This document shows positions 1 through 5,166 of a stretch of 5,166 nucleotides of DNA, in pieces (within the stretch, counting starts at the first letter, position 1; each line of letters starts with the position of its first letter). The notes under the pieces are model-generated. The model worked only from the letters and a program-made list of their open reading frames with translations. It searched no databases and had not been told where the DNA came from. The stretch covers positions 1-5,166 of the forward strand of contig CANKWG010000165.1 of the NCBI GenBank assembly GCA_947487325.1, given 5' to 3'. This DNA comes from Oxalobacteraceae bacterium (GTDB lineage: Bacteria > Pseudomonadota > Gammaproteobacteria > Burkholderiales > Burkholderiaceae_D). The position numbers and the translations under genes are program-made.

Positions 1-87
1 CGTGCTGCAACTACTCAGACTCAGCATGAGCATGAGCATGAGCATGAGCAGTGGCACTGGCAGCCAGCGGGAGATTACGGCAGTCAT
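1..87 (-). CDS. Lipoprotein, N-terminal signal peptide only (3' end outside window)
   Basis: Only 29 codons are in the window, but they form a textbook lipoprotein signal. The start is MTAVISRWLPVP, with Arg7. The core is a Leu-Met repeat (residues 13-22), followed by the lipobox L24-S25-S26-C27 and then Ser28-Thr29. Signal peptidase II would cut before Cys27. Ser at +2 is not the inner-membrane retention Asp, so the mature protein probably goes to the outer membrane. ATG at 87 is chosen; an in-frame GTG at 90 overlaps the upstream TAG by one base and is an alternative start. GGGGAAAGG at 97-105 serves either start. The frame is open to the window edge, so what the mature domain does cannot be seen. 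In a T6SS operon it could be TssJ, an immunity lipoprotein or an unrelated envelope protein; nothing here decides among them. Confidence 0.8.
   Translation of the reverse strand, partial: MTAVISRWLPVPLLMLMLMLMLSLSSCST
24..50. repeat. Hexanucleotide tandem repeat in the lipoprotein signal peptide
   Basis: Four perfect head-to-tail copies of gcatga at 24-47, followed by a half copy (gca) at 48-50. On the coding strand this is an alternating CTC-ATG run, which gives the Leu-Met repeat in the hydrophobic core of the signal peptide. The unit is two codons, so gain or loss of a copy keeps the frame. Confidence 0.92.
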
Positions 88-89
88 CA

Positions 90-332
90 CTATTTGCCTT
101 TCCCCGGTGCGGTCGCGTTGTACATCACCGAGCTGGCTGTTGGCAGCACGACAGGCGAATAGCTCACTGCGCTCTTGTTATCGGCGGTGGCTTGCATTTT
201 TGCTTCGTAATCGGCCTTGGCAGATTCGTGGCCCAACTCAAAGCCGAGCATGATCAAGAGTGCCACCAGCAGCACAGAGCACACTGTGCAAATCATGACC
301 AGACGCGGCGTCATTAGTAGCGTAATTTTCAT
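90..332 (-). CDS. Small single-pass membrane protein, function unknown
   Basis: An 80-residue protein I do not recognise. Residues 11-30 form one strongly hydrophobic segment, LVMICTVCSVLLVALLIMLG, after a short basic start (K2, R10). This predicts an inner-membrane anchor with the N-terminus in the cytoplasm and about 48 residues in the periplasm. The tail begins with a charged, probably helical part (FELGHESAKADYEAKMQA, 31-48), then becomes Ser/Thr/Pro/Val-rich and ends in GKGK. There is no lipobox and no obvious signal-peptidase I site, so an uncleaved anchor is favoured; a cleaved signal cannot be excluded. ATG at 332 overlaps the DUF4280 stop (ATGA) and has GGAGGT just upstream, so the gene is almost certainly translated despite its size. 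The TAG stop is directly followed by the lipoprotein start. Possible roles, by context only: immunity factor, envelope partner of the lipoprotein, or small accessory subunit. Confidence 0.8.
   Translation of the reverse strand: MKITLLMTPRLVMICTVCSVLLVALLIMLGFELGHESAKADYEAKMQATADNKSAVSYSPVVLPTASSVMYNATAPGKGK
97..105 (-). promoter_or_regulatory. Shine-Dalgarno for the lipoprotein gene
   Basis: GGGGAAAGG on the minus strand, nine bases before the ATG at 87 and six before the alternative GTG at 90. It lies in the codons for the Gly-Lys-Gly-Lys tail of the preceding gene. Its spacing fits both starts and does not choose between them. Confidence 0.6.
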
Positions 333-715
333 GCGACCTCCACGGTCATTTGGCCGGGCATCGATACCTCAATCGATCCTCCCCAATTGCACATCAGTTT
401 CGAGCCATCATTCAAGGCAGGCATGTTGGCGATCTGTACGGTTGGCGAGCCCGGCACCCAAGGCGCCACCGTCATCGGTATGCAAGGCATGGGTGTGAGC
501 ACACCCAAGGCCGCCGCAGTAGCGGCAGCGACCATGGGATTGGCCATGGACTGACACATGCCGAAGGGCATGATGTTCATCATGGGTATGTTATCCATGA
601 TGTTGGCCGATGGTGCGCCCGACATGACGCAATTCATTGGCAGCACGTTCAGCGTCCCCGGTGCCATACCGAACGAGCATTTCAACATCGCGCCTGAACA
701 AACTAGTTTGCCCAT
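329..715 (-). CDS. DUF4280 PAAR-like protein, probable VgrG tip cap
   Basis: A 128-residue protein matching the DUF4280 family as I know it: N-terminal C-x-G-A-x-L-x-C (C6, C13), a central PFGMCQSMANP (50-60), an Ala-rich stretch (63-69), LTPMPCIP (73-80), TVAPWVPGS (82-90) and a C-terminal SKLMCNWGG (105-113). DUF4280 proteins are regarded as PAAR-like and occur as stand-alone spike tips or fused to toxins. Here there is no fused domain, since the protein ends about 15 residues after the last motif. The sequence contains no histidine, whereas classical PAAR tips hold zinc with histidines and a cysteine. The six cysteines (6, 13, 29, 54, 78, 109) are the candidate structural ligands or disulfides. 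Methionine is strikingly frequent (18 of 128). ATG at 715 is supported by AGGGGGAG three bases upstream, within the end of the MORN gene. The TGA overlaps the next ATG (ATGA). Family assignment is strong; binding to this VgrG is inferred from the operon. Confidence 0.9.
   Translation of the reverse strand: MGKLVCSGAMLKCSFGMAPGTLNVLPMNCVMSGAPSANIMDNIPMMNIMPFGMCQSMANPMVAAATAAALGVLTPMPCIPMTVAPWVPGSPTVQIANMPALNDGSKLMCNWGGSIEVSMPGQMTVEVA
336..341 (-). promoter_or_regulatory. Shine-Dalgarno for the 80-residue membrane protein
   Basis: GGAGGT on the minus strand, three bases before the ATG at 332 and inside the DUF4280 end codons (V-E-V-A). It is the best match to the anti-SD consensus in the window and is the main evidence that this small gene is real and starts here. 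Confidence 0.75.
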
Positions 716-1341
716 TAGCTCCCCCTGAACAGTTTTTCGAACCGTTCTGCCATACGTGGCGCCTCGCCGCCTTGCGGTTTACCGTTCTGATCAAAGCGCG
801 CCGCATCACCCACACTCAATCCCTTGTCAAAACTGCTGCGCTCCATCACCTGTCCATTGGTCCAGTAACGAATCATGGGGCCGTGCAGCACATTGTCTTT
901 GTAGGTGGTGCGTTGAATTACTGTGCCATCGCTGGTCAGGTCTTCAATGACACCATCCAGTTTTCCGTCCTTGTACTGCGCACGACGAACCAAGCGGCCG
1001 TGCGTGTAATAACGCGCTTCACCTTGTAGCAGGCCCTTCACAAAATTCAGCTCAGCGGCCACATTGCCGGCACCGTCATACGCGGTGGTGAGACCGTGCG
1101 CCTGACCTTGCTCATATTGCTGCTTCATCTGCAGACGATCATTAAAGTGATATTCGCTACTGCCGTGACGCTGTCCGTCACTGTAGGCAGCCCGCTGCAG
1201 CAGACGACCGTATTCGTCATAGCTCTCGGTCGGGCCATGTAATTGACCGCTGCGCATGCTCACGGATTGACGCAGACCGCCATCGTCCCCAACGATGCGT
1301 ACTGCCTCGGTCGGTTGAATGTTCGAAATGTCGTCGCTCAT
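715..1341 (-). CDS. MORN-repeat (YwqK-like) protein in a T6SS spike operon
   Basis: This soluble 208-residue protein has no signal peptide or membrane segment. After a 31-residue N-terminal region it is built of seven MORN-type (MORN_2) repeats of 23-24 residues. Each opens with a G-x-x-x-G motif: GQLHG (32), GQRHG (56), GQAHG (79), GLLQG (103), GKLDG (126), NVLHG (150) and GLSVG (174). Repeat bodies end in patterns such as RAAYSD, RAQYKD and RTTYKD. A charged tail (APRMAERFEKLF, 194-205) could form a short helix. Relatives are often annotated 'toxin-antitoxin system YwqK family antitoxin', but that name rests on one Bacillus system and should not be taken as a function here. Its place between vgrG and the PAAR-like gene makes a cargo or tip chaperone/adaptor, or an immunity-like protein, plausible (inference). 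ATG at 1341 is the only good start: the Shine-Dalgarno is weak (GAG about 12 bases upstream) and an in-frame TGA lies a few codons higher. The stop overlaps the next start (TAATG). Confidence 0.88.
   Translation of the reverse strand: MSDDISNIQPTEAVRIVGDDGGLRQSVSMRSGQLHGPTESYDEYGRLLQRAAYSDGQRHGSSEYHFNDRLQMKQQYEQGQAHGLTTAYDGAGNVAAELNFVKGLLQGEARYYTHGRLVRRAQYKDGKLDGVIEDLTSDGTVIQRTTYKDNVLHGPMIRYWTNGQVMERSSFDKGLSVGDAARFDQNGKPQGGEAPRMAERFEKLFRGS
719..726 (-). promoter_or_regulatory. Shine-Dalgarno for the DUF4280 gene
   Basis: AGGGGGAG on the minus strand, three bases before the ATG at 715 and inside the last codons (R-G-S) of the MORN gene. With the TAATG stop/start junction it fixes the DUF4280 start and suggests coupling or reinitiation. 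Confidence 0.7.
772..1248 (-). repeat. Array of seven MORN-type repeats (protein level)
   Basis: Residues 32-190 of the MORN protein fall into seven units with first residues at 32, 56, 79, 103, 126, 150 and 174, a spacing of 24, 23, 24, 23, 24 and 24. The G-x-x-x-G opening is kept in six units; unit six begins with Asn. The DNA copies are diverged, so this is an old protein repeat rather than a recent DNA duplication. Confidence 0.85.
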
Positions 1342-1354
1342 GATCAGTAGGTTC

Positions 1355-3382
1355 TCAATTGATTTTCACCATGCCGCCCTTGAGGGTTAGCATGCCACCG
1401 CCATTAATCTCAGCGGAGGCCGAAGCTTTGCCGGCGATCGACAATGCCTCGGCTTTCAGATCAGCGCCTGCCTTGATGCCAAAGGAAGTACCTGCCTCGC
1501 TCTTGAGTTCGGTTCCGGCCTTGATCGTCGTAGCGGTAGCCGAGGTCATGGAAATCGTCTTGCCTGACTTGAAGGTAATGCTGCCGGTGACATCAATAAC
1601 CAGATCGCCGGTGATCTTGATGGTTGACTTCCCTTTGATGGTCTGGAGCATGTCCTTCGTCACTTCCAAGGTGTAATTCTTTTTAACCGTATGCGAGAAA
1701 TTACCCGTGTTCTCATGGGTCTCATCACCGGTCACACTCACGTCGCGCGTACCGCCAACGGAGTGCGATTCATTACCCTGCGTGACCTCAATCGTGCGAT
1801 CACCTTTTTTGATCAGATGCTCTTCTGATCCTTTGTAGAGCGTTGTCTCAAGATCATCTTCCACGTCAATTTTCAGATCACGCTCTGCATGAAAATAAAG
1901 CTCTTCGTCACCCTTTTTGTCTTCAAAGCGAATCTCATTGCCATGCATGCGACCCGCTTCAATGGCTGTGGTCTTTGAAATGCCATTACCCGTTTTTGTC
2001 GGGCGTGAACGCAATACACTTTGCGTTTGCATTTTGGGTAAATCGACAGGCGTAGCGCGTTCACCGTTGTAGACGCAACCGGTAATGATGGGGCGATCGG
2101 GATTGCCATCCAGGTAGTTGATGATGACTTCTTGTCCAATGCGGGGAATAAACAGACTGCCCCAGCCATTGCCGGCCCAGGTTTGAGAGACTCGCACCCA
2201 GCATGAAGAAGTATCGTTCTTCGTATTCGAGTGATCCCAGTGAAACTTCACCTTCACCCGACCCATGGTATCGGTCCATATCTCCTCGCCGCTTGGACCT
2301 ACGACTACCGCAGAATGACTGCCGGGCACCACCGGTTGAGGGATGCTGCGAGGTGGACGAAAGGTCACTGACGCCGCAAACGCTTCGAAATGATTGGTGT
2401 AGGTCGACGGTGTGGCGCGATGTGTCACCCGACGCAGCGCATAGCGCAGATTGAGTTTGCTGTTCGGATGTGCCGTCAGCGTAAACGCGCCACCCGCATG
2501 TAGGCTATTGCAGACGCTCTCTCCCTCAACGGTTGATGCATCAACCTGACTGGCTTGCACTCGCAGGCTCAGAATTTTTTTTCCGTCATCCAGTGTTTGC
2601 CGCAGATAAGGATAGTCATAGAACGTGCCACGCCCTTTGGCGCCCGCGGCATTGGCCATCAAGGCGGTGCTAGGTGTGGGGTAGGCATAATCAGCGCCCG
2701 TAAACGTCTGTGTGACTAACTGACCACTGGCTTCAAAGCGCAGCACACTGTCGGGAAAGTTGTGGCTGTCGCTGCGCCCACGCAAAATAAGCGTCGACTT
2801 TTCGCAATCGGCAAACGCGCTCGGATCGTCGGCCAGCACCAGAGTATGAGCCGAGCCACTGAAAGTGAAATAGTAAAAAATACCTTCCTGTGCCATCAAT
2901 CGCATGATGAAATCTAGCGGTGTTTCATCATACTGAACGCAATATTCACGTGGGGTGTATGAGCCTTTGAGTTTTTTCTCGAAGCTGACACTGTGCGCAC
3001 CGAGGATGGACTCGATGATCTGCACCACGGTTTTGTTTTGAAAAATCATGCGGTCGCGTGAAAGTGACAGCAGCCACAGCGCAGGCACCATTTCGGCGCT
3101 GTAAAAGGCAAAGTCAGCGTCCATGCCAGACTGTGTAAAACGGCGGATCACACCGCTGAAATTACGTGTCATGCCATTACTGTGTTTCACCGTGACCGTA
3201 GCTACCGTACCGATGATGGTGTTGGGGTCCAGTGCAATCTGCGAGGATTTCATCGACAGATGGAACTCGAAAGTCTGGGACAGTGATTCGGTACCCGAAA
3301 ACTCTTCCAGCAGCAGCACGTTGGCACCAAAGGCGGAGCTGACTGACAGCAGGGCGTGATCTTGATTGAAGCCGGTTCTCAT
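1355..3382 (-). CDS. vgrG: VgrG/TssI, T6SS spike protein without an effector extension
   Basis: Trimeric spike that sits on the Hcp tube and is fired with it into target cells. The 675 residues show the usual order: a gp27-like (Phage_GPD) part at about 15-340; a gp5-type OB fold at about 350-445 with the hallmark stretches DTMGRVKVKFHWD (371-383), CWVRVSQTWAGNGWGS (394-409) and DGNPDRPIITGCVYNGE (425-441); then the charged segment FEDKKGDEELYFHAERDLKI (486-505) and a repetitive, Thr/Lys/Gly-rich beta-helix needle from about 505 to the end. The protein stops at GGMVKIN, a normal needle tip, so it is not an 'evolved' VgrG and any cargo must be carried by partners. The start ATG overlaps the clpV stop (ATGA), with AAGGAG eight bases upstream inside the clpV 3' end. 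The next gene begins 13 bases after its TGA. The identification is firm; which partner caps the tip is inferred from gene order. Confidence 0.97.
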   Translation of the reverse strand: MRTGFNQDHALLSVSSAFGANVLLLEEFSGTESLSQTFEFHLSMKSSQIALDPNTIIGTVATVTVKHSNGMTRNFSGVIRRFTQSGMDADFAFYSAEMVPALWLLSLSRDRMIFQNKTVVQIIESILGAHSVSFEKKLKGSYTPREYCVQYDETPLDFIMRLMAQEGIFYYFTFSGSAHTLVLADDPSAFADCEKSTLILRGRSDSHNFPDSVLRFEASGQLVTQTFTGADYAYPTPSTALMANAAGAKGRGTFYDYPYLRQTLDDGKKILSLRVQASQVDASTVEGESVCNSLHAGGAFTLTAHPNSKLNLRYALRRVTHRATPSTYTNHFEAFAASVTFRPPRSIPQPVVPGSHSAVVVGPSGEEIWTDTMGRVKVKFHWDHSNTKNDTSSCWVRVSQTWAGNGWGSLFIPRIGQEVIINYLDGNPDRPIITGCVYNGERATPVDLPKMQTQSVLRSRPTKTGNGISKTTAIEAGRMHGNEIRFEDKKGDEELYFHAERDLKIDVEDDLETTLYKGSEEHLIKKGDRTIEVTQGNESHSVGGTRDVSVTGDETHENTGNFSHTVKKNYTLEVTKDMLQTIKGKSTIKITGDLVIDVTGSITFKSGKTISMTSATATTIKAGTELKSEAGTSFGIKAGADLKAEALSIAGKASASAEINGGGMLTLKGGMVKIN

Positions 3383-5166
3383 CGCGCCGACTCCTTGTTA
3401 TGCAGAGCAAACTTGAAGCTGAGAGGGCTATCGAGCGATAACACCACTTCGTTGAAGGTGCGGCCGTCTGCGATATGCTGCAGCACCTGCGATGCCAGCT
3501 CGGGCAGCAGCGTTTGCGTCACGATGTGGTCGATATTCCGCGCACCGCTTTCGACTTCGTGGCAGCGTGCGACGATGGCATCAGCGACTGCGTCATGCCA
3601 AATAAAATGTGCGCCGTGATTTTGAAGGATGCGCGCGGCCAGCTGCGAGAGCTTGATATCCACGATGGTGCGAAGCTGCGCGTCTGCAATGGGTCGGTAA
3701 GGCACCAGAATGACTCGCCCCAGAAACGCCGAAGGAAATTGGCGCAGCAAGGCTGGACGCAGCGCAGCCGTCATGGATTCCAGATTCGCCTGTGGCTGCT
3801 GACGACAGGTCTCGACAACGACTTCTTGTGCCGCATTCGACGTCAGGAGGATGAGCGTATTTCGGAAATCGATGCTGGTGCCTTCCGCATCATCCATCGT
3901 GCCCTTGTCGAAGACCTGGTAAAACAGTTCCAGCACATCAGGATGTGCTTTTTCCATTTCATCGAGCAGAATCAGGCTATAGGGTTGTCTACGTACGGCT
4001 TCGGTTAACACGCCGCCCCGACCATAACCGACGTAACCCGGCGGCGCACCTTTCAGTCCCGACACCGAATGGGCTTCCTGGTACTCGGACATGTTCACCG
4101 TAATCATATTTTGCTGACCGCCGTACAACAGATCAGCCAGCTGACAGGCGGTTTCTGTTTTGCCGACACCGCTCGGTCCCACCAGCATAAACACGCCCAC
4201 AGGCTTGATCGGATCATCAAGTCCGGCGCGATAGCTGCGTACGCGGCGCGCAATTGTATCCAGTGCCTGATCCTGTCCGATGATGCGTGCCTGCAGTCGT
4301 TCATGTAAATGCAGCACGGCTTGTTGCTCATCGTCGAGCATGCGACCCAAAGGAATACCCGTCCAATCGGACAGCACTTCGGCAATCACGCGACGATTGA
4401 CAGCGTCATGTACCAGTGGCTGCTCGCCCTGCAAGGCCTTTAGCTTAGCTTCGAGAGCGATCAATGTGTCGGACTGCGCGGAGGTACCTGAGGTCTGTTG
4501 TAGTTCAATACGCAGCACTTGCAGATGAGCGACCTGCTGTCGCTCTTCCTGCAGACGTTGTTCAAGCGTTGCAAATTGCTCCCGCAATGCACCCAATGCG
4601 GATTCACTCTCGGCGATAGCGGTGGCGCGATCTTCCCCAGCATTAGTGTCGCGCTGATAGAGTCGCAGCTGATGCTCGGTATCGGCGATATCCCTACGCA
4701 GCGCTTCCATCACTGCGGGTAGAGCGGCCTGACTTTGTGCCACGCGTGCGCAGGCCGTGTCCAAGATGCTGATCGCTTTGTCGGGCAGCTGGCGTGAACG
4801 CAGATAGCGGTGTGAGAGATGGACCGCATCGCGTACTGCTGCATCAAGAATTTGTACCTGATGATGCTGTTCGAGTTTGCCAACGATACCGCGCAACATG
4901 CCCACGGCGACCGCTTCGCTGGGTTCATCGACTTTGATGACCTGAAAGCGCCGTGTCAGTGCCGGATCCCGTTCGATACTTTGTTTGTACTCTGACCAGG
5001 TAGTAGCTGCAATGGTGCGCAGCTCGCCGCGCGCCAGCGCAGGCTTGAGCAGATTGGCGGCATCACCGTGGCCTTCGCTACCGATCAATTGATGTGCTTC
5101 GTCCACAAAAAGTACGATGGGCTTGGTCGAGGCTTTGTCTTCGGCAATGACTTGCTGAAGACGATG
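3379..5166 (-). CDS. clpV: ClpV/TssH, T6SS sheath-recycling AAA+ ATPase (5' end outside window)
   Basis: Hexameric AAA+ unfoldase of the Clp/Hsp100 family that disassembles contracted TssB/TssC sheath in the cytoplasm so it can be reused. The window holds 595 codons. Family members are usually near 870-890 residues, so about the first 270 (N-domain and first Walker A) are missing. Visible in order (fragment numbering): NBD1 Walker B, VLFVDEAH, at 18-25; the family signature DAANLLKPALARGELRTIAA at about 35-54; LTRRF at 70-74; a charged coiled-coil middle domain at about 150-245; NBD2 Walker A GPSGVGKT at 330-337; pore loop GYVGYG at 377-382; Walker B LILLDE at 398-403; sensor-1 LTSN at 441-444; FLGR at 481-484; sensor-2 GAR at 541-543. 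All catalytic motifs in view look intact. The reading frame stays open to the window edge, and the GTG at 5106 is the Walker B valine, not a start. The stop TGA overlaps the vgrG ATG by four bases. The pairing with VgrG, together with the short middle domain, favours ClpV over ClpB. Confidence 0.96.
   Translation of the reverse strand, partial: HRLQQVIAEDKASTKPIVLFVDEAHQLIGSEGHGDAANLLKPALARGELRTIAATTWSEYKQSIERDPALTRRFQVIKVDEPSEAVAVGMLRGIVGKLEQHHQVQILDAAVRDAVHLSHRYLRSRQLPDKAISILDTACARVAQSQAALPAVMEALRRDIADTEHQLRLYQRDTNAGEDRATAIAESESALGALREQFATLEQRLQEERQQVAHLQVLRIELQQTSGTSAQSDTLIALEAKLKALQGEQPLVHDAVNRRVIAEVLSDWTGIPLGRMLDDEQQAVLHLHERLQARIIGQDQALDTIARRVRSYRAGLDDPIKPVGVFMLVGPSGVGKTETACQLADLLYGGQQNMITVNMSEYQEAHSVSGLKGAPPGYVGYGRGGVLTEAVRRQPYSLILLDEMEKAHPDVLELFYQVFDKGTMDDAEGTSIDFRNTLILLTSNAAQEVVVETCRQQPQANLESMTAALRPALLRQFPSAFLGRVILVPYRPIADAQLRTIVDIKLSQLAARILQNHGAHFIWHDAVADAIVARCHEVESGARNIDHIVTQTLLPELASQVLQHIADGRTFNEVVLSLDSPLSFKFALHNKESAR
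3391..3396 (-). promoter_or_regulatory. Shine-Dalgarno for vgrG inside the clpV 3' end
   Basis: AAGGAG on the minus strand, eight bases before the vgrG ATG at 3382. It is made of the Lys-Glu codons in the last residues of ClpV (KESAR), so the two genes share sequence and are likely translationally coupled. Confidence 0.8.

Noticed and set aside
2..253. Plus-strand frame with a Ser-Met repeat at its start
   Set aside because: The Ser-Met run is the antisense reading of the Leu-Met signal peptide repeat; the minus-strand reading has a lipobox, a start and a Shine-Dalgarno, this one has none.
360..377. Two ATCGAT palindromes twelve bases apart
   Set aside because: They lie inside DUF4280 codons (SIEV region), are short, and have no flanking symmetry; likely chance rather than an operator.
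350..697. Plus-strand open frame of 115 codons opposite the DUF4280 gene
   Set aside because: It is His/Arg-rich with no family signature, lies antisense to a clearly recognised gene, and is a by-product of that gene's codon pattern.
637..1029. Plus-strand open frame of 130 codons opposite the MORN gene
   Set aside because: It crosses the MORN/DUF4280 junction on the opposite strand and shows no family resemblance; treated as a shadow.
1342..1354. Promoter or terminator in the vgrG-MORN gap
   Set aside because: Only 13 bases, with no hairpin, T-run or -10/-35 pattern; too short for either.
3475..4008. Plus-strand open frame of 177 codons opposite clpV
   Set aside because: Antisense to conserved NBD2 motifs of ClpV; no recognisable domain and no convincing ribosome binding site.
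5104..5106. GTG as a start codon for a 575-residue ClpV-like protein
   Set aside because: It encodes the Val of the Walker B motif (LFVDEAH). The same frame continues upstream with typical ClpV sequence to the window edge, so this is an internal codon of a gene cut by the window.

Overview
The window holds six minus-strand genes and no substantial non-coding DNA. It reads as part of a type VI secretion system (T6SS) locus of a Gram-negative bacterium, most likely a beta- or gammaproteobacterium. That guess rests on the ClpV and VgrG families, a lipoprotein signal peptide (which implies an outer membrane), Shine-Dalgarno use, and an estimated moderate G+C in the low-to-mid 50s per cent. I cannot name a genus from the sequence alone.

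Layout in transcription order, from high to low coordinates: (1) 5166-3379, the 3' two-thirds of the ClpV/TssH disaggregase gene, whose 5' end lies outside the window; (2) 3382-1355, a complete VgrG/TssI spike gene; (3) 1341-715, a soluble protein of seven MORN-type repeats, YwqK-like; (4) 715-329, a small DUF4280 (PAAR-like) protein; (5) 332-90, an 80-residue protein with a single membrane segment; (6) 87 (or 90) to beyond base 1, the start of a lipoprotein gene cut by the window edge. It is too short to be seen by ordinary ORF calling, but its signal peptide and lipobox are clear.

The genes are packed head to tail: a 4-base overlap (ATGA) between 1 and 2, a 13-base gap between 2 and 3, a 1-base overlap (TAATG) between 3 and 4, a 4-base overlap (ATGA) between 4 and 5, and a 1-base overlap or 2-base gap between 5 and 6. 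Several ribosome binding sites lie inside the last codons of the preceding gene. This points to one translationally coupled operon; no promoter or terminator is visible inside.

Working model. ClpV recycles the contracted sheath, and VgrG is the trimeric spike with no C-terminal effector domain. The DUF4280 protein probably caps the VgrG tip in place of a classical PAAR. The MORN protein, placed between spike and cap, is a candidate chaperone/adaptor or antitoxin-like partner. The small membrane protein and the lipoprotein face the periplasm and could be immunity, envelope-anchoring or effector-related parts. The last three roles are inference. No recognisable toxin domain lies in the window, so any cargo should be looked for downstream, below base 1.
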